From positions 124,001 through 188,000 of the forward strand of contig CAVPCU010000005.1 of NCBI GenBank assembly GCA_963702575.1: DNA of 64,000 bases, written 5' to 3'. How positions within the stretch are numbered: the stretch's first letter is position 1; each line of letters opens with the position of its first letter. The position numbers were made by a program, and so were the translations under genes. Source of the stretch: VRUE01 sp963702575. Lineage in GTDB: Bacteria > Actinomycetota > Thermoleophilia > Solirubrobacterales > 70-9. Shown here piece by piece: positions 1 to 9,324 of the stretch. Below the pieces are notes generated by a model. The model saw only the letters and a list, made by a program, of their open reading frames with translations. It had not been told where the DNA came from and did no database searches.

Positions 1-120
1 CAAGGCGTCCTCATCGGGGTCGTGGACGAGCGTCTCGTAGCCGGCCAGGCAGGAGATCAGCGCGATTCCGGTTCCCATCGTGCCGGCGCCGACGATCCCG
101 ATCCGGGCGACGTCTGTCAC
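1..120 (-). CDS. 3-hydroxyacyl-CoA dehydrogenase, N-terminal 40 residues (runs off window)
   Basis: The first 40 codons are present and the gene continues beyond the left edge. The translation opens VTDVARIGIVGAGTMGTGIA, an NAD-binding Rossmann glycine motif (GxGxMG) at residues 10-15 as in 3-hydroxyacyl-CoA dehydrogenases of beta-oxidation, which oxidise 3-hydroxyacyl-CoA to 3-ketoacyl-CoA. The GTG start at 120-118 overlaps the TGA stop of the enoyl-CoA hydratase (GTGA), so translation is probably coupled. Family known from the motif and context; the catalytic domain cannot be seen. Confidence 0.8.
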   Translation of the reverse strand, partial: MTDVARIGIVGAGTMGTGIALISCLAGYETLVHDPDEDAL

Positions 121-887
121 CGTCCCCCGAACTCCGGCTCGCGCTTCTCGAGGAAGGCCCGCATGCCCTCGACCCGGTCCTCGGTCGCCATCGCCAGCTC
201 GTAGTGGCGGCGCTCGCTCTCCAGCCCGGCGGACAGCCCGGTCTCCTCCGCCGCAAGCACCGCCTGCTTGGCGAGCCGCGCGGCGATCGGCGGCTGCGCG
301 GCGATCCGGCGGGCCAACGCGATCGCCTCCTCCAGCCACCCGCCCTCGGCGGCGACGCGGTTGACGAGCCCGAGCCGATGTGCGGTCTCGGCGTCGAAAC
401 GCTCCCCGGTGAGGACGTACTCCATCGCCCGCTGCTTGCCGATCGTGCGCGCCAGCCGCTGCGTGCCGCCGCCGCCGGGGATGATCCCCAGGTTGATCTC
501 CGGCTGGCCGAACTGGGCCCCCGGCGCGGCGACGACCAGGTCGCAGGCGAGCGCCAGCTCGCAGCCGCCGCCGAGCGCGTAGCCGGAGACGGCGGCGACG
601 AGCGGGGTCCTGACCGCCGCCAGGCGCCGCCAGAAGGAGGCGGCGGGGTGGCGCAGCGCCTCGGCGAAGCTGCGCTCGCTCATCGCCTTGATGTCGGCAC
701 CGGCGGCGAACACCTTCTCCGAGCCGGCGATGACGATGCAGCGCACCTCGGGGTCGGGATCGAGCCGCTCGAGCTCGGCGGCGAGCTCCGCCATCGTCTC
801 CGGCGAGAGGGCGTTGCGGGCCTCGGGCCGGTTCAGCCGCAGCAGCGCGACCTGGCCGTCGACCGTGGTCTCGACCAGCTCCGACAC
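117..887 (-). CDS. Enoyl-CoA hydratase/isomerase family protein
   Basis: Crotonase-fold enzyme of 256 aa, the normal family length. It hydrates trans-2-enoyl-CoA to 3-hydroxyacyl-CoA in the cytoplasm. Visible signatures are the oxyanion-hole segment AAGADI near residue 61, GGGCELALACD with catalytic-type Glu110, and GQPEINLGIIPGGGGTQRL with the second Glu at 130. Both glutamates used by true hydratases are present, which argues for hydratase rather than isomerase. It lies 3 nt after the acyl-CoA dehydrogenase and overlaps the next dehydrogenase, so the three consecutive beta-oxidation steps are encoded in one operon. Confidence 0.92.
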   Translation of the reverse strand: MSELVETTVDGQVALLRLNRPEARNALSPETMAELAAELERLDPDPEVRCIVIAGSEKVFAAGADIKAMSERSFAEALRHPAASFWRRLAAVRTPLVAAVSGYALGGGCELALACDLVVAAPGAQFGQPEINLGIIPGGGGTQRLARTIGKQRAMEYVLTGERFDAETAHRLGLVNRVAAEGGWLEEAIALARRIAAQPPIAARLAKQAVLAAEETGLSAGLESERRHYELAMATEDRVEGMRAFLEKREPEFGGR

Positions 888-890
888 GGG

Positions 891-2063
891 CTACGTGCCC
901 TCCACCATGGGCATCATCGCGTTGATCCCGGTCGCGGCGCGGCCGATGATCAGCTTCTGGATCTGCGAGGTGCCCTCGTAGAGCGTCGTCACCCGGGCGT
1001 CGCGCAGGTAGCGCTCGACCGGGTAGTCGTCGACGTAGCCGGCGCCGCCGTGGACCTGGATCGCCAGGTTGGCGCACTCGACCGCCGACTCGGTCGCGTA
1101 GAGCTTCGCCACCGAGGTCTCCATCGTGTTCGGCTTGCCTTCGTCCTTGAGCACGCCGGCGCGGTAGACGAGCATCCGGCTGGCGTCGCGCTTGAGGATC
1201 ATGTCGGCGATCATCTCCTGGACGAGCTGGAAGCGGGCCAGCGGCACGCCGAACTGTTCGCGCTCGGTCGCGTAGGCGACCGAGGCGTCGACGCAGCCGT
1301 CGCAGATGCCGACGCAGCCGGCGGCGACGCTGTAGCGGCCGTTGTCGAGGGCGCTCATCGCCACCTTGAAGCCGTCGCCGATCTCCCCCAGCAAGGCGTC
1401 CTCGCCGACCTCGACCGAGTCGAGCGAGATCTCGCCGGTGTCGGAGGAGCGCAGGCCGAGCTTGCCGTGGATCTCCTGCGTGGCGAAGCCATCGCTCTCG
1501 GTCGGGACGAGGAAGCAGGCGAGGCCGCGGTGCTTCTTCGCGGGGTCGGTCTGGGCGAAGACCAGCGCCACCTCGGAGAAGTTGGCGAGCGAGATCCACA
1601 TCTTCTGGCCGCTGATCGACCAGCCCGAGTCGGTCTTGGTCGCGCGGGTGCGCAGGTTGGCGGCGTCGGAGCCGGTGTCGGGCTCGGTCAGGCCGAAGCA
1701 GCCGAGCGCCTCGCCCGAGCAGAGGCGCGGCAGCCACTTCTGCTTCTGCTCCTCGCTGCCCCAGCGCTCGATCGAGCCGGCGACCAGCGAGGTCTGGACC
1801 GAGACCACCGTGCGCGCCGAGGAGTCGGCGCGGCCGACCTGCTCGACGATCAGCCCGTAACCGATGTAGTCGAGGCCGCGGCCGCCGTACTCTTCGGCCA
1901 CCGGCGCGCCGAGATAGCCGACCTCGCCCAGCTTGCTCGCCAGCTCGCGGTCGAAGCGGGCGGCGCGGTCGTTGTCGCGCACCCGCGGCATGATCTCGCG
2001 ATCGGCGAACTCGCGCGCGGCTTCGGAGATCAGGCGCTGCTCGTCGGTCAACTGGAAGTCCAT
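891..2063 (-). CDS. Acyl-CoA dehydrogenase
   Basis: FAD-dependent acyl-CoA dehydrogenase of 390 aa, the usual length. It introduces the trans-2 double bond in acyl-CoA and passes electrons to ETF. Visible family marks are FGLTEPDTGSDAANLRT (FAD/substrate signature, about residues 143-159), KMWISLANFSE, and the C-terminal YEGTSQIQ with the catalytic-base Glu at about 363. The ATG start at 2063 is 27 nt downstream of the aminotransferase stop, and the hydratase begins 3 nt after its stop, so it is inside the operon. Exact chain-length specificity cannot be read from the sequence. Confidence 0.95.
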   Translation of the reverse strand: MDFQLTDEQRLISEAAREFADREIMPRVRDNDRAARFDRELASKLGEVGYLGAPVAEEYGGRGLDYIGYGLIVEQVGRADSSARTVVSVQTSLVAGSIERWGSEEQKQKWLPRLCSGEALGCFGLTEPDTGSDAANLRTRATKTDSGWSISGQKMWISLANFSEVALVFAQTDPAKKHRGLACFLVPTESDGFATQEIHGKLGLRSSDTGEISLDSVEVGEDALLGEIGDGFKVAMSALDNGRYSVAAGCVGICDGCVDASVAYATEREQFGVPLARFQLVQEMIADMILKRDASRMLVYRAGVLKDEGKPNTMETSVAKLYATESAVECANLAIQVHGGAGYVDDYPVERYLRDARVTTLYEGTSQIQKLIIGRAATGINAMMPMVEGT

Positions 2064-2090
2064 CTCACCATCGCTTTCTCTCGGTCTTCA

Positions 2091-2891
2091 TCACGTTCGA
2101 AGCTCACGGCCGAGGGTCGCGGCGAAGGCCTCCTGCGCCTCGCGGGTGCGCGGCCCGGGCGCCGCCGGCAGCTCGCGGCCGTCGATCGCGGCGACCGCCT
2201 GGATCTCGCGCGTGGTCGAGGCGAGGAACGCCTCGCCGGCGGCGCGCAGATCGTCGACGGGCCAGGCGCCCTCCTCGACGTGCAGCGCCCTGACCAGTCG
2301 GTCGCGGGTGATCGACTCGAGCACGCCGGTGTCGAGCGCGGGCGTGCGCAGGGCGCCCTGCGGCGAGACCCAGAAGATCGCCGAGGTCGGCGGCTCGAGC
2401 ACGGTGCCGTCGGGCTTGACCAGCACGGCCTCTTCGGCGCCGCGCGATTTCGCCAGCCGCGTCGCCTGCATGTTGGCCGCGTAGGAGAGCGACTTGACGC
2501 CGTTGAGGATCACCGACGGGCAGTAGGTGACCGTGGCGACCCGCAGCGTCTCGGCGTGCGGCGGGATCGGCTCGATCGCGGCGATCCGCCGGCCGCCGCG
2601 GGTGACGATCAGGCGAAGCTGACCGTCGGTTTCGCCCGCCTCGGCCAGCAGCGCGCCGATCTCATCCTCCAGCGCCCCTCGGTCGAACACCAGCTCGATC
2701 GCAGCGCCCGAGCGCTCGAGCCGGTCGAGATGGTCGGCGAGCGCAAAGAGCCTCCCCGCGTAGATCCGGATCACCTCGAAGGCGCCGTCGCCGCGGTAGA
2801 GGCCGTCGTCCTTGAGCCCGATCGTCGCCTCGGCGGTCGGCGAGATCGCCCCGTCGACGCTAGCCAGCTCGGTTGCGATCGCCGTCGTCAT
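2091..2891 (-). CDS. Class IV aminotransferase (branched-chain aminotransferase / ADC lyase family)
   Basis: Fold-type IV PLP enzyme of 266 aa. GDGAFEVIRIYAGRLFALADHLDRL is the family N-terminus and GVKSLSYAANM carries the PLP lysine; EAVLVKPDGTVLEPPTSAIFWV is the conserved strand with the family glutamate. Members transaminate branched-chain or D-amino acids, or cleave aminodeoxychorismate. The sequence alone does not decide which. It sits between the thiolase and the acyl-CoA dehydrogenase, so a role in branched-chain amino-acid breakdown feeding the acyl-CoA steps is a plausible inference. A long inverted repeat lies just upstream of the start. Confidence 0.85.
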   Translation of the reverse strand: MTTAIATELASVDGAISPTAEATIGLKDDGLYRGDGAFEVIRIYAGRLFALADHLDRLERSGAAIELVFDRGALEDEIGALLAEAGETDGQLRLIVTRGGRRIAAIEPIPPHAETLRVATVTYCPSVILNGVKSLSYAANMQATRLAKSRGAEEAVLVKPDGTVLEPPTSAIFWVSPQGALRTPALDTGVLESITRDRLVRALHVEEGAWPVDDLRAAGEAFLASTTREIQAVAAIDGRELPAAPGPRTREAQEAFAATLGRELRT

Positions 2892-2912
2892 CGCCGCGCG
2901 AGGCTACCGATC

Positions 2913-2968
2913 CGGGACGTGCCGTCGCTTAGAGCCACATATGGGCACTTAAGCGACGGCACGTCCCG
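2913..2968. repeat. Long inverted repeat, 19-bp perfect arms, 18-nt loop
   Basis: Arms at 2913-2931 and 2950-2968 are perfectly complementary (left arm begins CGGGACGTGCCG). The structure fills the gap between the thiolase stop (2972) and the aminotransferase start (2891), both on the minus strand. It has no T tract, so it is not a classical intrinsic terminator, but would form a very stable RNA hairpin separating the thiolase message from the rest of the operon. Confidence 0.85.
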
Positions 2969-2971
2969 TCG

Positions 2972-4171
<1,200 letters not shown>

Positions 4172-4216
4172 CGGCGGGATTAAAGGGGACCGGCGGTCCG
4201 CGCGTATCCTTGCCGC

Positions 4217-4507
4217 GTGTGGTTCGTCCTCGGAACGCTCGGCATGCTGGGCCTGCTGGTCGGCATCCTGCTGCTGATCGGGCACTACTACCCGGGCAGC
4301 AGCGCCGACCTGGTCGACTGGGCCCCGACCCGCTCGCCCGAACTCGAGGCCCAGAACGAGATCGACGACGTGCGCCAGATGCTCGAGGCGCAGAACGAGA
4401 TGCGCCGCCGCCGCGGCGCCGCCGAGATCGACGAGGCGGCGTTGCGCGCCGAGGTCGAGGCGGAGGAGCTGGATCGGCTGCGCCGCGGGGGACCCTTCGG
4501 GGACTGA
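4217..4507 (+). CDS. Small membrane protein, single N-terminal TM helix
   Basis: A 96-aa protein with one hydrophobic segment (about residues 2-24, WFVLGTLGMLGLLVGILLLIG), then an acidic and Arg-rich helix-prone cytoplasmic tail with a repeated AQNE motif (residues about 52 and 64). No function recognised. The GTG start at 4217 is preceded 6 nt upstream by TATCCT (4205-4210), consistent with a leaderless transcript. It diverges from the thiolase and is followed 10 nt later by the next gene. Confidence 0.65.
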   Translation: MWFVLGTLGMLGLLVGILLLIGHYYPGSSADLVDWAPTRSPELEAQNEIDDVRQMLEAQNEMRRRRGAAEIDEAALRAEVEAEELDRLRRGGPFGD

Positions 4508-4517
4508 GGCCGCGGGG

Positions 4518-4982
4518 GTGGCGAGGGCGCTGATCGTCGGCTGCGGTTGCCGCGGCCGGGAGCTGGGCGGACGGCTGCTGGCCGAAGGCTGGGCGGTGCG
4601 GGGGACGAGCCGGCGCGAGGAGGGCTTGGCCGCGATCGAGGCAGCCGGGATCGAGCCGGCGCTCGCCGATCCGCTGCAGCCCGGGACGGTGCTCGATCTG
4701 GTTGGGGACGTCGCGGCGGTCCTCTGGCTGCTCGGCTCGGCGGGCGGCGATCCGCATGAGGTCGCGGCGATCCACGGCGAGCGGCTCGAGCGGGTGCTCG
4801 AACGGCTGGTCGAAACGCCGGTCAGGCGATTCGCCTACGAGACGGCCGGCAGCGTCGACCCCGCGATCCTCGAGCGAGGAGCCTCCGCCGTGCGCGCGGC
4901 CGGCGAGCGCTGGCGCATCCCGGTTGTCCTGTTCGACGGGAAGATCGATATGTCTAAACTCGGATTGGAATTTAGGCAATAG
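4518..4982 (+). CDS. NAD(P)-binding epimerase-like protein, C-terminus apparently replaced
   Basis: A 154-aa Rossmann protein: ALIVGCGCRGRELGGRLLAEGWAVRGTSR is a dinucleotide-binding N-terminus of the extended SDR/epimerase type. It lacks a catalytic YxxxK, so enzymatic activity is doubtful. The last 20 residues (after RIPVVLF) look unlike the family and are encoded by AT-rich DNA (TCTAAACTCGGATTGGAATT at 4953-4972) that also serves as the upstream region of the peroxiredoxin gene. A truncation and fusion to foreign or regulatory sequence is a reasonable inference. GTG start at 4518. Confidence 0.6.
   Translation: MARALIVGCGCRGRELGGRLLAEGWAVRGTSRREEGLAAIEAAGIEPALADPLQPGTVLDLVGDVAAVLWLLGSAGGDPHEVAAIHGERLERVLERLVETPVRRFAYETAGSVDPAILERGASAVRAAGERWRIPVVLFDGKIDMSKLGLEFRQ
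4954..4975 (+). promoter_or_regulatory. AT-rich dyad upstream of peroxiredoxin gene
   Basis: CTAAA at 4954-4958 and TTTAG at 4971-4975 form an inverted repeat spaced by 12 nt in an unusually AT-rich patch of an otherwise very GC-rich sequence, 38 nt before the peroxiredoxin ATG. It could be an operator or the promoter of that gene. I cannot assign a regulator. Confidence 0.35.
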
Positions 4983-5012
4983 GCGAAAGCCAGCACCCGA
5001 GAGGAGCGGTCG

Positions 5013-5678
5013 ATGACGCTGCAGCTTGGCGACGTAGCACCCGATTTCGAGGCCGAGACGACCGAGGGCCGGATCAAGTTCCACGACTGGATCGGCGACT
5101 CCTGGGCGGTGCTGTTCTCGCACCCGAAGGACTTCACCCCGGTCTGCACGACCGAGCTCGGCTACATGGCCAGCATCGAGCCCGAGTTCGCGAAGCGCAA
5201 CGTGAAGATCATCGGCCTCTCGATCGACCCGCTCGACCGCCACGAGGAGTGGGCGAAGGACATCGAGGACACGCAGGGCACGGCGCCCAACTACCCGCTC
5301 ATCAGCGACACCGACTTCAACGTCGCCAGGCTCTACGGGATGCTGCCGGGCGACGTCTCGGGCAGTGCCGAGGATCGCACCCCGGCCGACAACCAGACCG
5401 TCCGCAACGTCTTCGTCATCGGCCCCGACAAGAAGATCAAACTGATCCTGGTCTACCCGATGACCACCGGGCGCAACTTCGACGAGGTCCTGCGCGTGAT
5501 CGACTCGCTGCAGCTGACGGCGAAGCACAAAGTCGCGACCCCGGCCCAGTGGCAGCAGGGGGAGGACGTGATCATCGCCGGCTCGGTCTCCAACGACGAA
5601 GCGAAGGAGATCTATCCCGACGGCTGGGAGGAGCCCCGTCCCTACATCCGCATCGTCCCCCAGCCCGGGAAGCCCTAG
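5013..5678 (+). CDS. 1-Cys peroxiredoxin (Prx6 type)
   Basis: Thiol peroxidase of 221 aa, the Prx6 subfamily length. It reduces H2O2, organic peroxides or peroxynitrite in the cytoplasm. The peroxidatic Cys45 is in FSHPKDFTPVCTTELG, and the Prx6 C-terminal domain is present (GQ-type NQTVRNVFVIGPDKKIKL then YPMTTGRNFDEVLRVIDSLQ). No resolving cysteine is visible downstream, consistent with the 1-Cys class. ATG 5013 has an AGAGGAG ribosome site. Its stop and the convergent Nudix gene's stop share the same CTAG (5675-5678). Confidence 0.93.
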   Translation: MTLQLGDVAPDFEAETTEGRIKFHDWIGDSWAVLFSHPKDFTPVCTTELGYMASIEPEFAKRNVKIIGLSIDPLDRHEEWAKDIEDTQGTAPNYPLISDTDFNVARLYGMLPGDVSGSAEDRTPADNQTVRNVFVIGPDKKIKLILVYPMTTGRNFDEVLRVIDSLQLTAKHKVATPAQWQQGEDVIIAGSVSNDEAKEIYPDGWEEPRPYIRIVPQPGKP

Positions 5679-6175
5679 CCGAGGCGGTCGAGGAGGTCGG
5701 CGAGGATCCTCGCCGTGGCGCCCCAGATCAGGTGGCCTTCGACCTCGTAGGTGGGGGTGTGGATCGGGACGCCGCGACGGACCAGGCGGCGCATGCCGTA
5801 GCTCTCGCGCAGCAGCCCGAGCGAGAAGGTGAGGACGGTCTCGACCTCGGCCGGGTTGGGCCGGAGGTCTAGCTCGCCGGGGTGGGGGATGCGGCCGACG
5901 AAGGGGTGGATGCGGTAGCCGGTGACGAAGGTCGCCGTCGGCGGCAGCTCCTCGCCGATCTCGACCGCGGCCGGGTCGAGCCCGATCTCCTCCTGCGCCT
6001 CGCGCAGCGCCGTCGCGGCCAGGTCGGCGTCGGCCTCGTCGCGGCGTCCGCCGGGAAAGGAGATCTCGCCGGCGTGGCGGCGCAGGTCGGCGCGCCGCTC
6101 GGTGAGGACAAGGCCCGGCTCATCGGGCCAGCCGTAGAGCGGCAGCAGGACCGCCGCCTCGACTTCGTGGGTCAA
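5675..6175 (-). CDS. Nudix hydrolase, CoA pyrophosphatase-like
   Basis: A 166-aa Nudix protein. The Nudix box is GGRRDEADADLAATALREAQEEIG, giving the REAQEE metal-binding core, preceded by the ISFPGG motif seen in NudL/CoA diphosphatases that cleave CoA and acyl-CoA to phosphopantetheine and 3',5'-ADP. There is also the YxxxGxLIWG-like YEVEGHLIWGATARIL near the C-terminus. The start is TTG at 6175, which overlaps the SDR stop (TTGA); a longer reading would overlap the SDR gene extensively. Last gene of a five-gene overlapping operon. Confidence 0.85.
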   Translation of the reverse strand: MTHEVEAAVLLPLYGWPDEPGLVLTERRADLRRHAGEISFPGGRRDEADADLAATALREAQEEIGLDPAAVEIGEELPPTATFVTGYRIHPFVGRIPHPGELDLRPNPAEVETVLTFSLGLLRESYGMRRLVRRGVPIHTPTYEVEGHLIWGATARILADLLDRLG

Positions 6176-6984
6176 ATGATGACCTGGACGGTGCCGCCGT
6201 CCACGGACCATGCCGCTCCGGCGACGTAGGAGGCGCGCTCCGAGCAGAGGAAGACGATCGCCGCGGCGATCTCGCCGTCCGCCGCCAGGCGGCCGATCGG
6301 ACGCTTCGCGCCCGCTTGCGCCAGCGCCTCCTCGCGGCTCGCCGCGCCCGACATCGCCTGCGACTGGTCGAGCAGCCCGCCCGGCTCCATCCACAGCTCG
6401 GCCTCGACCGGGCCGGGGCAGATCGCGTTGACGAGGACGCCGCTGCGCGCGTAGCGGTCGGCGAAGAGGCGCGAGAGGGAGAGCTCGGCCGCCTTCGCCA
6501 CCGAGTACTCGGGCATCGCCGCCGAGGGGCGCTTGCCGGCGGTCGAGCAGACGTTGACGACGCGGCCCCAGCCGCGCTCGGCCATCGCCGGGGCGGCGGC
6601 GCGCATCGCCCGCAGCGGCGCCATCACGTTGAGCTCGTACTGGGCGCGCCAGTCCTCGTCGGGGACGTCGTCGAGGTCGCGCCACTGCGCCGCGCCGGCG
6701 TTGTTGACGAGCACGTCGAGCTGGCCGAAGCGCTCGCTCGCCGCGGCGAGGATGCGCTCGCCGGCGTCCTCGCCGGTGACGTCCAAGAGCAGCGTCTCGG
6801 CCCGGCCCCCGGCCGCGGCGCCGTCGGCGTTGGCCCGCTCGGCCGCGGCCTCCAGCCGCTCCTCGTTGCGGCCGATCATCAGCACGCTAGCGCCCTCCTC
6901 GCAGAGCTGCCTGGCGGTCTCGCGGCCGATGCCGCGGCTGGCGCCGGTGACCGCGCAGGCGCGTCCCGCCAGTCCCAGGTCCAC
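6172..6984 (-). CDS. Short-chain dehydrogenase/reductase
   Basis: SDR family oxidoreductase of 270 aa. The cofactor motif TGASRGIG is near residue 13, NNAG near 90, catalytic Ser in CSTAGKRP and the YxxxK pair in EYSVAKAAELSLSR. It is NAD(P)-dependent; the substrate is unknown. The C-terminus has SVDGGTVQ typical of FabG-like SDRs. I chose GTG at 6984, 3 nt after the OsmC stop, because longer versions overlap the OsmC gene. Neighbours are translationally coupled on both sides. Confidence 0.9.
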   Translation of the reverse strand: MDLGLAGRACAVTGASRGIGRETARQLCEEGASVLMIGRNEERLEAAAERANADGAAAGGRAETLLLDVTGEDAGERILAAASERFGQLDVLVNNAGAAQWRDLDDVPDEDWRAQYELNVMAPLRAMRAAAPAMAERGWGRVVNVCSTAGKRPSAAMPEYSVAKAAELSLSRLFADRYARSGVLVNAICPGPVEAELWMEPGGLLDQSQAMSGAASREEALAQAGAKRPIGRLAADGEIAAAIVFLCSERASYVAGAAWSVDGGTVQVII

Positions 6985-6986
6985 GG

Positions 6987-7406
6987 CTAGAGCGCCTCGA
7001 TCCGGTCGGAGACGGTGACCGCGGCTTCGCCGGTGAGCGCCCTGTGGACCGGGCACTTGCCGGCGATCGTCAACAGCCGCTGGCGCTGCTCGTCGCTCAG
7101 ATCGGCCGGCAGGCGCAGGGCGACGTCGAAGGAGCGCGGCGCGTGGCCCTCGTAGGCGGCGTCGACCTCGACCTCCAACGGGCCGAGCTCCCAGCCCTTG
7201 CGCGCCGCGTACATCTCGACCGTGACGGCAACGCAGCTGGCGAGCGAGGCGGCGAGCAATCGCGTGGGGGAGGGGCCGGTGTCGGTCCCGCCCGCCTCCT
7301 CTGGCTCGTCGACGCGCACCGTGTGGCCGCCCTCGATCTCGACGTCGTGGGCGAAGCCCAGGATCCGGTTCGCTCCGCTCACCTTCCGACGGGCGACGAC
7401 CTTCAC
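6987..7406 (-). CDS. OsmC/Ohr family peroxide-reducing protein
   Basis: A 139-aa OsmC-family protein. The two redox cysteines are visible, Cys58 in SLASCVAVTVEMYA and Cys118 in GKCPVHR, so a thiol peroxidase activity against organic hydroperoxides is likely (OsmC subgroup rather than Ohr). The length matches the family. The ATG at 7406 overlaps the stop of the upstream cobalamin adenosyltransferase gene (7403). Together with the nearby peroxiredoxin this gives the region an oxidative-stress flavour. Confidence 0.9.
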   Translation of the reverse strand: MKVVARRKVSGANRILGFAHDVEIEGGHTVRVDEPEEAGGTDTGPSPTRLLAASLASCVAVTVEMYAARKGWELGPLEVEVDAAYEGHAPRSFDVALRLPADLSDEQRQRLLTIAGKCPVHRALTGEAAVTVSDRIEAL

Positions 7407-7978
7407 GCCGGCTCGGACCGGCGGCGGCCCTCGAACAGGACCGGGTCGTCGACGTCGGCGAAGCGCGCCATCGCGAAGGCCAGATCCGAGGCGCGGTTGA
7501 CGAAGTGGATCACGGTCTCGCCCGCCAGCTCGCCGGCCTCGGCGAGGGCGCTGATCCGGCGCTCGGCGCGGCGGATCGTCGTGCGGGCGACGTCGAGCTG
7601 GGCCGAGAGCTGGTTGCCGCCGGGGATGACGAACTGCGGCGGCAGCTCGACCTCGGCCATGTAGCGGTCGATCCGCTCCTCGACCCAGGCGACCATCTCC
7701 TCGCTGGTGCGGCTGACGCCCTGCTCGAGCCGCTCGGCCGCCTCCGGCGCGGTCGCCAGCTCGGCGCCGGCGACGAAGATGTCGTCCTGGAGGCGGAGGA
7801 CGTCGGCGGCCAGCTCCTCGGCCCCCTCGGCGGCGCAGAGCGCGCGGGCGACGCCGAGCTGCGAGCAGGCTTCGTCGAGCGCGCCGTAGGCCTCGGTGCG
7901 GCCGTGGTGCTTGGGCACGCGGCCGCCGTACCAGAGCGAGGTGGTGCCGTCGTCGCCCTTGCGCGTGTAGATCTTCAA
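7403..7978 (-). CDS. Cob(I)alamin adenosyltransferase (PduO type)
   Basis: ATP:cob(I)alamin adenosyltransferase of 191 aa that makes adenosylcobalamin. The PduO-type N-terminus MKIYTRKGDDGTTSLWYGG (the TKxGDxG(T) ATP-binding loop) is clear, followed by the GRTEAYGALDEACSQLG helix and the RRAERR and NRASDLAFAMAR segments that form the active-site trimer interface. The start overlaps the stop of the DUF1015 gene (ATGA, 7975-7978). Confidence 0.93.
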   Translation of the reverse strand: MKIYTRKGDDGTTSLWYGGRVPKHHGRTEAYGALDEACSQLGVARALCAAEGAEELAADVLRLQDDIFVAGAELATAPEAAERLEQGVSRTSEEMVAWVEERIDRYMAEVELPPQFVIPGGNQLSAQLDVARTTIRRAERRISALAEAGELAGETVIHFVNRASDLAFAMARFADVDDPVLFEGRRRSEPA

Positions 7979-9261
7979 ACCGGGTTGAACACTAGCCCGG
8001 TGAGGACCTTGGGGAAGAAGTAGGTCGACTTCGGCGGCATGTTCTCCGCGCTCTCGCAGATCGCCTTCACCTGGGGCACGGGGATCGGGCGGAGGACGAA
8101 GGCGACGTCGTAGGCGCCCTGCTCGATCAGGTCGAGCGAGTCCTCGACGCTCTTGGCGTAGCCGAGGCCGCGCTTGGCGAGGATGTCGTCTTCGCTGAGG
8201 CCGGCGATGCCCTTCAGCACCAGCGTCTCGAGGATCGCGGCGTCGAGGCGGCGGTAGGCCTCGGGCTTGCCGGCGAGCTGGCGGTCGAGCGCCTCGACGG
8301 CCTCGGGCTTCAGCCGCAGGCGGAAGCCCTTCCGGTGGAAGGCGTCGTAGAGGCCGAAGACGCCGGCTCCCTCCTCGCCCAGCGGGTCGAGCTGGGAGAG
8401 CGGCACCTCGGTCGCCTCGAACAGCTCGCGCAGGCCCTCGCCGAGGCGGCGCTGGCGCTCGGGGTCCTCGCGGAAGCCGGAGAGCAGCCGGTGGGTGGGG
8501 AAGACGGTGAGGCCGGGGTCGTCGAGCCCGGTCAGCGCCATCAGCGTGTAGCAGTGGTCGCCCTCGCCGCCGACCTCGTCGCGGTAGGCGATCGCGGTCT
8601 CGTAGCGGTGGTGGCCGTCGGCGATCAGGAGCTGGGCGCCGGCGAGCAGCTCGCTCACCCGGGCGTGGATCTCGGGGGCGCCGACCCGCCAGACGCGGGT
8701 CACGGTGCCGCCTTCGTCGGTGGCCTCGCCCCAGGGCGCGGCGGGGTCGATCCCGGCGGCGACCAACGGCCAGGGGTCCGCGGTGCTGAGCGAGAAGATC
8801 GGCGAGAGGTTGTGGCGGGTGGCGCGGGTGAGGTCGAGCCGGTCCTGCTTCGGCCCCGGCAGGGTGCGCTCGTGGGGGAGGACCTGGCCGGCGGAGAAGT
8901 CCTCGACCCGGACGCGGGCGAGGATGCCGTGGCGGGTGCGGGCGGTGCCGTCGGGGCCGGTGTAGTCCTGGGTCATCGCCCAGATCGCCGGCTCGGCGTC
9001 GGCGACGAGGGCGCCGGCCTCGCGCCAGGCCTCCATCGTCTGCGCCGCCCGCGCGTAGGGGTCGTCGCCGGTCTCCTGCGGCCCGGTCTCGTCGTAGGGT
9101 TTGGGCAGGTCGATCGCGACCGCGTTGTAGGGGGAGCGCTCGAGCAGCTCGGCCCGCATCGTCGCGTCGATCACGTCGTAGGGCGGCGCCGCCACGTCCT
9201 GGAGAGAGCCGACGACCCCGAGGTCGTAGCGGGTGGCGAAGATCGGTCGCACGTCGGCCAT
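7975..9261 (-). CDS. DUF1015 family protein
   Basis: A 428-aa DUF1015 (SerC-like) protein of unknown biochemical function. Recognisable family segments are RPIFATRYD at the N-terminus, VAAPPYDVID, the YYxxGxxxG-like WAMTQDYTGPDGTARTRHGI, and IADGHHRYETAIAYRDE in the centre. The ATG at 9261 was chosen because it yields the family N-terminus MADVRPIF; upstream codons run into the divergent gene. It is the first gene of the operon DUF1015-ATR-OsmC-SDR-Nudix, all overlapping or within 3 nt. Confidence 0.88.
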   Translation of the reverse strand: MADVRPIFATRYDLGVVGSLQDVAAPPYDVIDATMRAELLERSPYNAVAIDLPKPYDETGPQETGDDPYARAAQTMEAWREAGALVADAEPAIWAMTQDYTGPDGTARTRHGILARVRVEDFSAGQVLPHERTLPGPKQDRLDLTRATRHNLSPIFSLSTADPWPLVAAGIDPAAPWGEATDEGGTVTRVWRVGAPEIHARVSELLAGAQLLIADGHHRYETAIAYRDEVGGEGDHCYTLMALTGLDDPGLTVFPTHRLLSGFREDPERQRRLGEGLRELFEATEVPLSQLDPLGEEGAGVFGLYDAFHRKGFRLRLKPEAVEALDRQLAGKPEAYRRLDAAILETLVLKGIAGLSEDDILAKRGLGYAKSVEDSLDLIEQGAYDVAFVLRPIPVPQVKAICESAENMPPKSTYFFPKVLTGLVFNPV

Positions 9262-9324
9262 GCTGGGCGGAAAGCTAGCGGTTTTGCCATCCGCCCCGTT
9301 TGGGAATGTTTTGTCTCCAAGACG

